From an uncultured Bacilli bacterium (GTDB lineage Bacteria > Bacillota_I > Bacilli_A > RF39 > UBA660), in contig CAKOSZ010000009.1 in assembly GCA_934119955.1 (NCBI GenBank), forward strand, positions 1 through 56,233: a DNA stretch of 56,233 nucleotides. Direction: 5' to 3'. Made by a program: the position numbers and the translations under genes. Of the stretch, positions 16,528-23,557 are shown one piece after another. The number at the start of each line of letters is the position of its first letter. Position 1 is the stretch's first letter. Below the pieces are notes generated by a model. It saw only the letters and a list, made by a program, of their open reading frames with translations. It searched no databases and was not told the DNA's origin.

Positions 16528-17487
16528 ATGTTAGAGTTAAAAACTTTAAAAGATCATAAAAATAATCCAGATGCTTTTATCTATATGGCTTATGATGATA
16601 TTTTTAAACTTTTAGGAACTAAGAAACATATAAAATTAACAACTTATTTAATCAGTGCTCTATGTTCTTTAAATTACAAAGATTTAGTTAATAAAGTAAT
16701 AGTTGCTGATGTTAAAAATAATTCGAGAATGATTGATACTAAACTTGAAAAAGATTTATTGTATTTAGTTAATACTCCTAATAAATTTAAAATATCAATT
16801 GAAATGAATAGAATATCTAGTTTAAATAAAAATATCATAGATAGAAACTTAGCTTATCTTGCAGATGCTTATACAACTGGTATTCAAACTAAGGATAATT
16901 ATAAAGATTTAATACCAACTATTCAATTTAATTTAAATATGTGTGATGTTAAAAAGCAAAAGCATGTTAAAAATTGTTATTTAGTTCAAGATGATAGTTT
17001 AAAATCATTAACAGATAAGTTAAAAATATATCATGTAAATATTTTAAAACTTTATAAAATGTGGTATGATGAAAGTATCAAGAAAGAAGATTTATATTTT
17101 AAAAAGTTATGTTTTATGGGAGCCTTATTACTTGAAAATGAGTGGACAAAATTCTATGAATTATTAGATAATGCTCCAAGTGACTTTGATGATGAATTAA
17201 AAAATGAAGTAAAGGAGATGTTAGAGTATATGAACGATGATAGTTTATTAGTTGCAAGATTTTATGATCCAGATAAAAGAAGAGAATTCTACATGGAAGG
17301 TTTTCGTGAAGAAGGTCGTGAACAAGGACGTGAAGAAGGACGTCTTCAAGGACGTAAGGAAGGCGAAAAAAATGGAATATTTTCTGTTGCTTTAAATATG
17401 TTTAAGAAAAAATATAAAATTGAAGATATTGAAGAAGTAACAGGATTATCCAAAGAAGAAATTATTAAACTTAAAGAGGAAAATTAG
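16528..17487 (+). CDS. Rpn/YhgA-family PD-(D/E)XK nuclease-like protein
   Basis: This 319-residue protein's N-terminal domain resembles the Rpn (recombination-promoting nuclease) family, with YDDIFKLLGTKKH, a VADVKNN segment and the strand KISIEMNRI, which would hold the PD-(D/E)XK acidic residues. The C-terminus has the typical Arg/Glu/Gly repeat (EEGREQGREEGRLQGRKEG, ~255-275) and the tail KYKIEDIEEVTGLSKEEI. AGGAGG precedes ATG 16528, which I prefer to TTG six bases earlier. In other bacteria the family cuts DNA and is linked to recombination and phage defence. A second copy's end lies at 56022-56231. Confidence 0.75.
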   Translation: MLELKTLKDHKNNPDAFIYMAYDDIFKLLGTKKHIKLTTYLISALCSLNYKDLVNKVIVADVKNNSRMIDTKLEKDLLYLVNTPNKFKISIEMNRISSLNKNIIDRNLAYLADAYTTGIQTKDNYKDLIPTIQFNLNMCDVKKQKHVKNCYLVQDDSLKSLTDKLKIYHVNILKLYKMWYDESIKKEDLYFKKLCFMGALLLENEWTKFYELLDNAPSDFDDELKNEVKEMLEYMNDDSLLVARFYDPDKRREFYMEGFREEGREQGREEGRLQGRKEGEKNGIFSVALNMFKKKYKIEDIEEVTGLSKEEIIKLKEEN

Positions 17488-17557
17488 AAACTATTTTCTT
17501 CTTTTATTTTATATTTAAAAATTAATATGAAAAATAAATAAATTCTTGTATACTTTC

Positions 17558-17586
17558 TTGTAACTAATTAAAAATTTAGTTATAAT
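17558..17586 (+). promoter_or_regulatory. Predicted sigma-A promoter of purA
   Basis: TTGTAA (17558-17563), 17 bases, TATAAT (17581-17586). The spacer carries a small dyad, AACTAA with TTAGTT, that could be an operator. Confidence 0.65.
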
Positions 17587-17618
17587 TATTATGTGAAGTA
17601 TCACAGAAAGTAGGTTAT

Positions 17619-18884
17619 ATGAAAGTAGATGTTGTTTTAGGATCTTTTTATGGAGATGAAGGAAAAGGAAAAATAATTGATTACTTAGGAGGTAAATCTA
17701 ATGTTGCATTAAGAGCAACTGGTGGTGCTAATGCTGGTCACTCAATTGAAGTAGATGGAGAAAAATTTGTTTTTCATTTAATACCATCAGGAATACTTAA
17801 CAAAGGAACACTTGCAATTATTGGTAATGGAGTAGTATTAGATCCAAAAGTACTAATAGAAGAAATTAACACTTTGAAAGAAAAGGGACGTGATGTGTCT
17901 AAACTTAGAATTAGTAATAAGGCCCATGTTGTATTTCCATATCATTTAGGACTTGATAAAATGTTAGAAGATTTGAGAGGTAATAATAAAATAGGTACTA
18001 CTGTAAGAGGAATAGGGCCTTGTTATTGTGATAAATATGAAAGATCTGGAATAAGAGTAGAAGATTTGTATTCAGATAAATTTGAAGAATTAGTAAAAAG
18101 AAATGTTGAAAATAAAAATAGATTATTTAAATTAAATGGTTATCCAGAATATGATTATAAAGAAATTATCAAGGAATATAAAAAATATGCTAGAACTATT
18201 AAAAAATATGTATGTGATACAACTATTTTAATTCATAAATTAATTAAAGAAAATAAGAAAATAATATGTGAAGGAGCACAAGCAACTTTACTTGATATTG
18301 ATCATGGATCATATCCATATGTTACTAGTAGTAATCCAACAATAGGAGGAATACTTACAGGAAGTGGATTAAATCCACATAATATTGGAGAAGTATATGG
18401 AGTTATGAAGGCTTACTCATCAAGAGTTGGAGCAGGACCATATGTAACAGAACAAAATAATGAAATAGGTGATATGATAAGAGAACTAGGTCACGAATAC
18501 GGGGCAACTACTAAACGACCTAGAAGATGCGGATATTTAGATTTAGTTGCTCTTAGATATGCAGTTTTAATAAATGGTATAACTGCTCTTTGTATGAATC
18601 ACTTAGATACAATCGGAAAACTTGATAAAATAAAATTATGTGTGGCTTATCAAAGAGATGGTAAAATAACCGAAAACTTTACAACTAATGAAAAAGAATT
18701 ATTAGAATCCACCCCTGTTTATGAAGAGTTTGTTGGTAACTACGGAGATATTTCTAACGTTAGAAGAAAAGAAGATTTACCAGTTGGGGCAAGAGAATAT
18801 ATTAAAAGAATTGAAGAATATGTAGGAGTTCCAATTAAATTTATAGGAGTTGGAGCAGGGCGAGAGGAGATAATTGTTGAATGA
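17619..18884 (+). CDS. purA: Adenylosuccinate synthetase
   Basis: This enzyme joins IMP and aspartate with GTP to give adenylosuccinate, the first committed step to AMP. The N-terminal GSFYGDEGKGKIIDYL loop and GGANAGHSIEVDG are characteristic, followed by GTTVRGIGPCY, the signature block ICEGAQATLLDIDHGSYPYVT, and TTKRPRRCGYLDLVALRYA. At 421 residues it is the usual length. It ends in TGA within an ATGA overlap with the following cyclophilin gene, so both are co-translated. Confidence 0.97.
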   Translation: MKVDVVLGSFYGDEGKGKIIDYLGGKSNVALRATGGANAGHSIEVDGEKFVFHLIPSGILNKGTLAIIGNGVVLDPKVLIEEINTLKEKGRDVSKLRISNKAHVVFPYHLGLDKMLEDLRGNNKIGTTVRGIGPCYCDKYERSGIRVEDLYSDKFEELVKRNVENKNRLFKLNGYPEYDYKEIIKEYKKYARTIKKYVCDTTILIHKLIKENKKIICEGAQATLLDIDHGSYPYVTSSNPTIGGILTGSGLNPHNIGEVYGVMKAYSSRVGAGPYVTEQNNEIGDMIRELGHEYGATTKRPRRCGYLDLVALRYAVLINGITALCMNHLDTIGKLDKIKLCVAYQRDGKITENFTTNEKELLESTPVYEEFVGNYGDISNVRRKEDLPVGAREYIKRIEEYVGVPIKFIGVGAGREEIIVE

Positions 18885-19471
18885 AAAAAATATTTTTATT
18901 GTTAATAACATTACTACTTATAACAGGTTGTAATAATCCTTTTATAAGAGAAAATAAAAAAGAAAAATATTTAACAGGAAAAATAAATGTTTTAATAACA
19001 GTAAAAGATTATGGTAATATAAAACTAGAATTAGATGCTGATAATTCTCCAATTACAGTTACTAACTTTGTTAATTTAGTAAATGAAAAATTCTATGATG
19101 GTTTAACTTTCCATCGAATAATAAAAGGATTTATGATTCAAGGAGGAGATCCTGAACATAATGGAACAGGAGGATCAAGTAAAACTATAAAAGGTGAATT
19201 CAGTGAAAATGGAATAACTAATAATCTAAGTCACAAAAGAGGAGTTATTTCCATGGCTAGAAGCAATGATATGAATTCAGCATCAAGTCAGTTCTTTATT
19301 GTTCATGAAGATAGTACTTTCCTAGATGGTAAATATGCTGCATTTGGTAAAGTTACAGAAGGAATGGATGTAGTTGATAAAATAGCTGAAACTGCAATAA
19401 CAACTGATGAAAATGGAACAGTAGAATTTAAAAATCAACCAGTAATAGAATCAATTAGAGTAGTAGATTAA
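18881..19471 (+). CDS. Lipoprotein peptidyl-prolyl cis-trans isomerase (cyclophilin type)
   Basis: This 196-residue protein has a lipoprotein signal with lipobox LITGC (Cys ~17), then a cyclophilin domain. That domain contains FHRIIKGFMIQGGDP, SASSQFFIV and FLDGKYAAFGKV, which include the active-site Arg, Phe and Gln residues. It should assist folding of exported proteins outside the membrane. It is translationally coupled to purA by an ATGA overlap, although no functional link is evident. A strong terminator follows. Confidence 0.93.
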   Translation: MKKIFLLLITLLLITGCNNPFIRENKKEKYLTGKINVLITVKDYGNIKLELDADNSPITVTNFVNLVNEKFYDGLTFHRIIKGFMIQGGDPEHNGTGGSSKTIKGEFSENGITNNLSHKRGVISMARSNDMNSASSQFFIVHEDSTFLDGKYAAFGKVTEGMDVVDKIAETAITTDENGTVEFKNQPVIESIRVVD

Positions 19472-19474
19472 CAT

Positions 19475-19510
19475 AAAAACTTCTTAAAATAAAAAATTAA
19501 GAAGTTTTTA
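19475..19510 (+). terminator. Terminator of the purA operon
   Basis: AAAACTTCTTAA and TTAAGAAGTTTT form a 12-bp stem around an A/T loop, with further T following. Confidence 0.85.
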
Positions 19511-19550
19511 ATTATATAAATTATTTAATAACAAAAATAACTATTTTTTC

Positions 19551-19579
19551 TTGATAAAAATAATAAAACGTGATACTAT
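19551..19579 (+). promoter_or_regulatory. Predicted sigma-A promoter of the DGR target gene
   Basis: TTGATA (19551-19556), 17 bases, TACTAT (19574-19579). The start codon is 23 bases downstream behind TAGGTGAT. Confidence 0.65.
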
Positions 19580-19602
19580 TTTAATATAGGATAGGTGATA
19601 AC

Positions 19603-21489
19603 ATGTTAAATAAAGAAATTAATTTAAATAAAAAAATAATTGTCTTTTTAATATTTATATGTGTATTATCAATAGGAATGTATTCATCATATGCATATTA
19701 TGAAGTATCAGTTATAAAAAATAGTGTTATAGTTTTAAAAACAGCATCCATTAATATAACAACAACAGTAGTAAATCAAGAAAATAATACTTTTACAATA
19801 CCAAAAGGAGGAAGCAAAACTTTAACTGTTAATTTAACAACTGAATTAACAAATCAAATAGCATATAAAATGTATTATGAAGTAGTATCAGGAGTATCTT
19901 TATTCAATGTAACATCAACCGAAACATTTACAAATAATATAGTAGAAGGTGATATGACTTCATCTAAATCATTTAGTTTTACTTTCACAAATACTGGTCA
20001 AAATGATATAACAATTAAACTAGGTACCCAAGGAGGATTAACAGGATATCCAATTCCTCTTGAACAAGGAATAGAATTAAAATTAAATGAAACCTTAGGT
20101 GTACCAGTTAAAGATGCAATTACAACAAGTGTTAATAATCCAAGTGATACATCATGTAAAACAAAAGTAGAAGAAGATGGCATTACTTATATATCAGGAA
20201 CAAGTACTTGTATAAACTTTAATTATGTTTGGTACTCTGGTAAACTTTGGAGAATAACAGCCATAAATCCAGATGGAACCATGAAAATGATAACAGATGA
20301 TCAGATTACAACTATTTCATATAATCCAGAAGGTGATGTGAATTTCTATGATATTTCAAAAAAAGATGATGCAACATATACGGGTTCATACATGTATCAA
20401 TGGTTAAACGAAGATTTCTTAGATACTTTATATAATTATCAAAATATAATAGTAGAAGATAGTACTTGGAATATAACAACAAATAGTAGTATAAGTACTA
20501 AATTACCTGAAACAACTTTAATAAATAATTCAACCATAGGTAAAAATACCCCGGTAGGCTTACTAAATAGTTATGAATATTATTTAAGTTATAAAAACAC
20601 AAGTTATGGCTCTGGTTATTTAAATATAGGATATTGGTGGTGGTTATTAAATCCATATAGCTCTTCTGATGTTTGGAGCGTTTTCAGCAACGGTTATGCT
20701 GGCAGCAACTATCCTTCCGATACCAATGGTGTTCGCCCGTCAATTAATCTAAAATCAAATATCCAACTTTCGGGTGGATCAGGAACAAAAGATGATCCGT
20801 ATACAATATCAGGTGATAGGGAACAACCAACTATAAATACAACTTTATTAAACACCAGAACAGTAGGGGAGTATGTAGTATTTGATGAAGATGGAGATAC
20901 TTTAACCAAAGAACTATATAGAATAGTAGGAATAGAAGACGGAAAAATTAAATTAAATAAAAATGATTATGTAAAAAGTGGAACTACAACTTTGACTAAA
21001 AAGTTTAGTACAAATACAACTTATGGAAATGGTACAAGTGATGATTACTGGGATTACTATTTAAATAATACTTGGTATAATAGTTTAGCACAAAAAAGTA
21101 TGTTAGATAAAGGAACATATTATATAAAAGTAATGTCATCAGGTTTTTATAAAAATTTTTTATGTAATACAAATAATACTACTGAAACAACAAAAGATTG
21201 TGTTAAAACAACAAGTATTTGGAATTCTGGTTATGTAGGACTACCAAGATACGGAGAAATGTTTTCCAGTCAACAAGGAAATGGTTATAATAGCTCAAGT
21301 ACTATCTGGTTAATAACACCTTATAGCTCTTCTCTTGTTTGGTACGTTTACAACCACGGTAGTGCTTACAACGACAATCCTTCCAATACCTATGGTGTTC
21401 GCCCGTCAATTAATCTAAAATCAAATATCGTTATAACAGGTGGATCTGGAACTAAAAGTAATCCATTTACAATAACCTTAAAAGATTAA
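19603..21489 (+). CDS. DGR target: secreted two-domain lectin-like surface protein
   Basis: This 628-residue protein has an N-terminal signal/membrane segment (~11-30) and a TasA/SipW-type beta region (~30-180). Two related DUF6273/C-type-lectin-like domains follow at about 185-405 and 420-628. Each ends with a variable segment inside SSSxVWxVxxxGxAxxxxPSxTxGVRPSI (residues 353-378 and 575-600), then INLKSN and a GGSGTK motif. Conserved V, W, G, A, P and R positions alternate with positions encoded by template AAY codons, as expected for a ligand-binding surface diversified by a DGR. There is no LPXTG anchor, so attachment may rely on the N-terminal helix. It has its own promoter and terminator. 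Closest paralogues in the window are 2125-3861 and 50196-52322. Confidence 0.9.
   Translation: MLNKEINLNKKIIVFLIFICVLSIGMYSSYAYYEVSVIKNSVIVLKTASINITTTVVNQENNTFTIPKGGSKTLTVNLTTELTNQIAYKMYYEVVSGVSLFNVTSTETFTNNIVEGDMTSSKSFSFTFTNTGQNDITIKLGTQGGLTGYPIPLEQGIELKLNETLGVPVKDAITTSVNNPSDTSCKTKVEEDGITYISGTSTCINFNYVWYSGKLWRITAINPDGTMKMITDDQITTISYNPEGDVNFYDISKKDDATYTGSYMYQWLNEDFLDTLYNYQNIIVEDSTWNITTNSSISTKLPETTLINNSTIGKNTPVGLLNSYEYYLSYKNTSYGSGYLNIGYWWWLLNPYSSSDVWSVFSNGYAGSNYPSDTNGVRPSINLKSNIQLSGGSGTKDDPYTISGDREQPTINTTLLNTRTVGEYVVFDEDGDTLTKELYRIVGIEDGKIKLNKNDYVKSGTTTLTKKFSTNTTYGNGTSDDYWDYYLNNTWYNSLAQKSMLDKGTYYIKVMSSGFYKNFLCNTNNTTETTKDCVKTTSIWNSGYVGLPRYGEMFSSQQGNGYNSSSTIWLITPYSSSLVWYVYNHGSAYNDNPSNTYGVRPSINLKSNIVITGGSGTKSNPFTITLKD
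20659..20736 (+). repeat. DGR variable repeat 1 (VR1)
   Basis: This 78-bp, codon-aligned repeat encodes residues 353-378 of the target. It starts AGCTCTTCT and ends CGC. In its first 54 bp it differs from the template at 10 positions, all template adenines. In the last 24 bp there are also six differences at non-adenine positions, and VR2 shares the substituted base at each. It is followed by a block identical in VR2 (20728-20763), including GTTCGCCCGTCAATT. Confidence 0.92.
21325..21402 (+). repeat. DGR variable repeat 2 (VR2)
   Basis: This 78-bp, codon-aligned repeat encodes residues 575-600. In its first 54 bp it differs from the template at 8 positions, all template adenines (for example AAT to CTT, AAC to TAC, CAC or GAC). 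The 36-bp block 21394-21429 is identical to that of VR1 although the surrounding sequence has diverged. This suits a conserved initiation-of-mutagenic-homology region. Confidence 0.92.
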
Positions 21490-21497
21490 ACTCTTTG

Positions 21498-21522
21498 CTA
21501 CTTTCTTTTAGAAAGTAGTTTT
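21498..21522 (+). terminator. Hairpin after the DGR target gene
   Basis: CTACTTTC and GAAAGTAG form an 8-bp stem followed by TTTT. It may be a terminator. In other DGRs a hairpin just after the variable repeat helps target recognition, so that role is also possible. Confidence 0.65.
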
Positions 21523-21540
21523 AATATGTAAAAATATTGT

Positions 21541-21596
21541 CAATTAAAATATATTTTATTTGAGATATGTTATATTTAGTTTGTCAATTTTAATTG
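21541..21596 (+). repeat. Inverted repeat upstream of the template
   Basis: CAATTAAAAT at 21541-21550 and ATTTTAATTG at 21587-21596 are perfect 10-bp complements separated by 36 A/T-rich bases, and the TGTCAATT flank is also repeated. They end about 16 bases before the template, so they could frame its promoter or the 5' end of the template RNA. Confidence 0.4.
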
Positions 21597-21600
21597 ATAG

Positions 21601-21929
21601 GTGATAAGTGAAAGCTCTTCTAATGTTTGGAACGTTAACAACAACGGTAATGCTAACAACAACAATCCGTCTAGTACCAACGGCACTCGCTTAGAGTTTT
21701 TTGAAACTTACGAAATAGGTTACTACTTATTCTTAAAAGCCTTAAAACAGCTTATTTCCTTGTTTTTTAAACTAAAATTATAAATGGAGATGTTCTATTC
21801 GTTTTTTATGATAGAGAACTATTAACTCGCATTAAGAATTAAGAAATATAAAAGTTATATATTTCTTGCAATGTATATTTTATATATATTGCAAGGTATA
21901 TATTATAATTATATAAAGGAGATGTTAAT
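21601..21929 (+). ncRNA. Predicted DGR template RNA (template plus structured spacer)
   Basis: The template repeat is followed by about 240 bases without a supported gene. They contain hairpins GAAATATA/TATATTTC (about 21842-21864) and TTGCAAT/ATTGCAA (about 21866-21894). In the Bordetella DGR the RNA must extend past the template into a structured spacer to bind RT-Avd, and this region has the right place and look. The true ends are unknown. A short open frame runs through the template (21601-21783), but it is an AAY-codon run without a ribosome site and I do not call it a gene. Confidence 0.55.
21613..21690 (+). repeat. DGR template repeat (TR)
   Basis: This 78-bp segment starts AGCTCTTCTAATGTTTGG and ends CACTCGC. 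In register with the target reading frame it holds eleven AAY codons, and changing adenines there reaches many amino acids while keeping V, W, G, A and P positions. It aligns without gaps to both variable repeats. After position 21690 similarity stops: the variable repeats continue CCGTCAATT while the template reads TTAGAGTTT. Confidence 0.92.
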
Positions 21930-22248
21930 ATGTATGTAAAGAAAATGTCAATTGGGGGGGTTCATCACTTTTAACGATGTAGGTTACTATTATAAAGTAA
22001 TTGAAAGTGATGCTATTATAATACATTATTTATTTAAAGAAAAAGTTATTAATAAGATGTGTTATATTCAAAAATATAAAATAGATTTTATGATTTATAT
22101 TTTAGATAAATTAAATATAAATTATTTTATTAATGGTAATTATTTTAATTATGATGATAATAATTATGATAATTATTTATTATTTGCTAATAAATATTTA
22201 GAAATTGAAACTTTAATTTATTCTTATGAGGTTAATTATGATCGATAA
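21930..22248 (+). CDS. DGR accessory ORF with G7 frameshift, unrecognised
   Basis: ATG 21930 sits 9 bases after AAAGGAG and reads MYVKKMSIGG, then meets TAA at 21972 because of a run of seven G (21954-21960). With six G the frame would continue without a break to 22248, giving about 105 residues (FITFNDVGYYYKVIESDAII, then helical Lys/Ile/Tyr-rich sequence ending YSYEVNYDR). Alternatively TTG 21952 could start a 98-residue form, but it lacks a ribosome site. The G-run is remarkable in such AT-rich DNA and suggests phase variation, frameshifting or a sequencing error. I do not recognise the family. The stop overlaps the start of avd. Confidence 0.65.
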
Positions 22249-22567
22249 ATTAATAGTTATTAAAGAATATAAATTATTTATTAATAGATATTATAAATTT
22301 ATTATTAATTTAGATAATACTTATAAAAGTATTAAAGATATTATTATTAAAAATATATATAGTATTTTAAGTGATATTTATTATTGTAATTTACTAGAAG
22401 TTAATAAAAGAAAAAATTATCAAAGAAAGATAATTGTTAATATTAAAATGTTAGATTTTTATTTTAATCAATTATATTTATATAAAGTAATTACTAAGGA
22501 TCATTATAATAATATTAGTAGTAATTTAGTTATTATTTTAAAACTTATATATGGGTGGATGAAATGA
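22238..22567 (+). CDS. avd: Avd-like DGR accessory protein (four-helix bundle)
   Basis: This 109-residue, all-helical, strongly basic protein matches the Avd layout: a first helix (DKLIVIKEYKLFINRYYKFI), KSIKDIIIKNIYSILSDIYY, then NVKRKN-type Arg/Lys residues, IKMLDFYFNQLYLYKVIT and a final helix ending LKLIYGWMK. The terminal GxW is typical. In known DGRs Avd forms a pentameric barrel that binds the RT and template RNA and is needed for mutagenic copying. ATG 22238 follows GAGGTTAATT. It overlaps the preceding ORF by 11 bases and the RT gene by 4. Confidence 0.85.
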   Translation: MIDKLIVIKEYKLFINRYYKFIINLDNTYKSIKDIIIKNIYSILSDIYYCNLLEVNKRKNYQRKIIVNIKMLDFYFNQLYLYKVITKDHYNNISSNLVIILKLIYGWMK

Positions 22568-23526
22568 TAGTTGATTATGATATAGTACTTAATACTTATT
22601 ATAATATAAGAGGTAATATTAGAAATAAGAAGAAAGTAATTCGTTTTGAAATACTTTTAAATAGTAATATTAATTATTTAGTTGATAGTATTAATAATAA
22701 TACTTATAAATTAAGTAAATATAATATTTTTATTATTCATGAAAAGAAATATCGAGTTATTCTTAGTAATAATATATTTGATAAAATATATAATCATTTA
22801 GTTAGTAATTTAATACTTAGTAAATTAGATAAATATTTAATTAATTCTAATACAGCAAGTCGTGTTAATAAAGGAATAATTTATTCTAGATATTTACTTT
22901 GGAAATATTTAATTAAAGTTAAAGAAAATGATTTTTATATTTTAAAATTTGATATTAAAAAATATTTTTTTAATATAGACCATGATATTTTACTTAAATT
23001 ATTAAGTAAATATTTAAATGTAGATGAATTATTAATTATTAAAAATATTTTAGATAGTACTAATTTAGAATATATTAATACTAAAATAAATTATTTTAAT
23101 AATAAATATAATCTTGATTTACCAAGGTATTCTTTAAATAAAGGTTTAAGTATAGGATCTGTTTGTAGTCAAATGTTAGCAGTTTTTTATCTAAATGAGT
23201 TTGATCATTTTATTAAAGAAAAACTTAATTGTAAATATTATATTAGATATATGGACGATGGTATTATTATTGATAATGATAAAGAAAGATTAAAGAAAGT
23301 ATTTAATGTCTTAAAAGAATTAATAAAAAAATATAAGTTAGAATTTAATAATAAAACAAGAATTTATAATAGTACTTGTGGTTTTAATTTTTTAGGTATT
23401 AATTATTATGTTATTAATAAAAGAATAATTAAAAGAATTAGTAAAAGAAATAAGAAGAAGATTATTAAAAAAATTAATTATAATAATTATAAGTTTTATA
23501 AAAATTATTTAAAGTATATAAAATAA
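22564..23526 (+). CDS. DGR reverse transcriptase
   Basis: This 320-residue RT has RT1-2 near FEILLNSNINYLVDSI and YRVILSNNIFDKIYNHLV. RT3 is FYILKFDIKKYFFNID (catalytic Asp), and RT4 is KGLSIGSVCSQMLAVFYLNE. RT5 is YYIRYMDDGIIID (the YMDD box), with RT6-7 in LEFNNKTRI and GFNFLGI. The IGxxxSQ in RT4, in place of the QGxxxSP of other RTs, is the published hallmark of DGR RTs and goes with low fidelity at adenine. No maturase or endonuclease domain is present. ATG 22564 overlaps the avd stop (ATGA), and GTG 22555 is the alternative. Confidence 0.95.
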   Translation: MIVDYDIVLNTYYNIRGNIRNKKKVIRFEILLNSNINYLVDSINNNTYKLSKYNIFIIHEKKYRVILSNNIFDKIYNHLVSNLILSKLDKYLINSNTASRVNKGIIYSRYLLWKYLIKVKENDFYILKFDIKKYFFNIDHDILLKLLSKYLNVDELLIIKNILDSTNLEYINTKINYFNNKYNLDLPRYSLNKGLSIGSVCSQMLAVFYLNEFDHFIKEKLNCKYYIRYMDDGIIIDNDKERLKKVFNVLKELIKKYKLEFNNKTRIYNSTCGFNFLGINYYVINKRIIKRISKRNKKKIIKKINYNNYKFYKNYLKYIK

Positions 23527-23557
23527 AAGAATAAGATTAGTTTGTCTTATTTCTTTT
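23525..23557 (+). terminator. Terminator at the end of the DGR
   Basis: AAAAGA-ATAAGA pairs with TCTTAT-TTCTTTT around TTAGTTTG. The T-run on both strands suggests it serves the RT gene and the convergent gene alike. Confidence 0.7.

Larger units (their letters stand above)
19603..23526 (+). other. Diversity-generating retroelement (DGR) cassette
   Basis: In order: a secreted target gene with two variable repeats (20659-20736 and 21325-21402), a template repeat (21613-21690), a probable RNA spacer with hairpins, a small accessory gene with a G7 frameshift, an Avd-like gene and a DGR-type reverse transcriptase. All are on the plus strand. Known DGRs copy template RNA into cDNA with errors at adenines and write it into the variable repeat. 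Here the template is dense in AAY codons and the variable repeats differ from it at those adenines. Confidence 0.93.

Noticed and set aside
21601..21783. Short plus-strand open frame through the template repeat
   Set aside because: It is the AAY-rich template itself followed by non-coding sequence, with no ribosome site and an Asn-run composition. It is better explained as the DGR template RNA.
22564..23526. RT as a group II intron or retron RT
   Set aside because: It has no maturase or endonuclease domain and no intron RNA or msr/msd around it. The IGxxxSQ motif, Avd gene and template repeat all point to a DGR.
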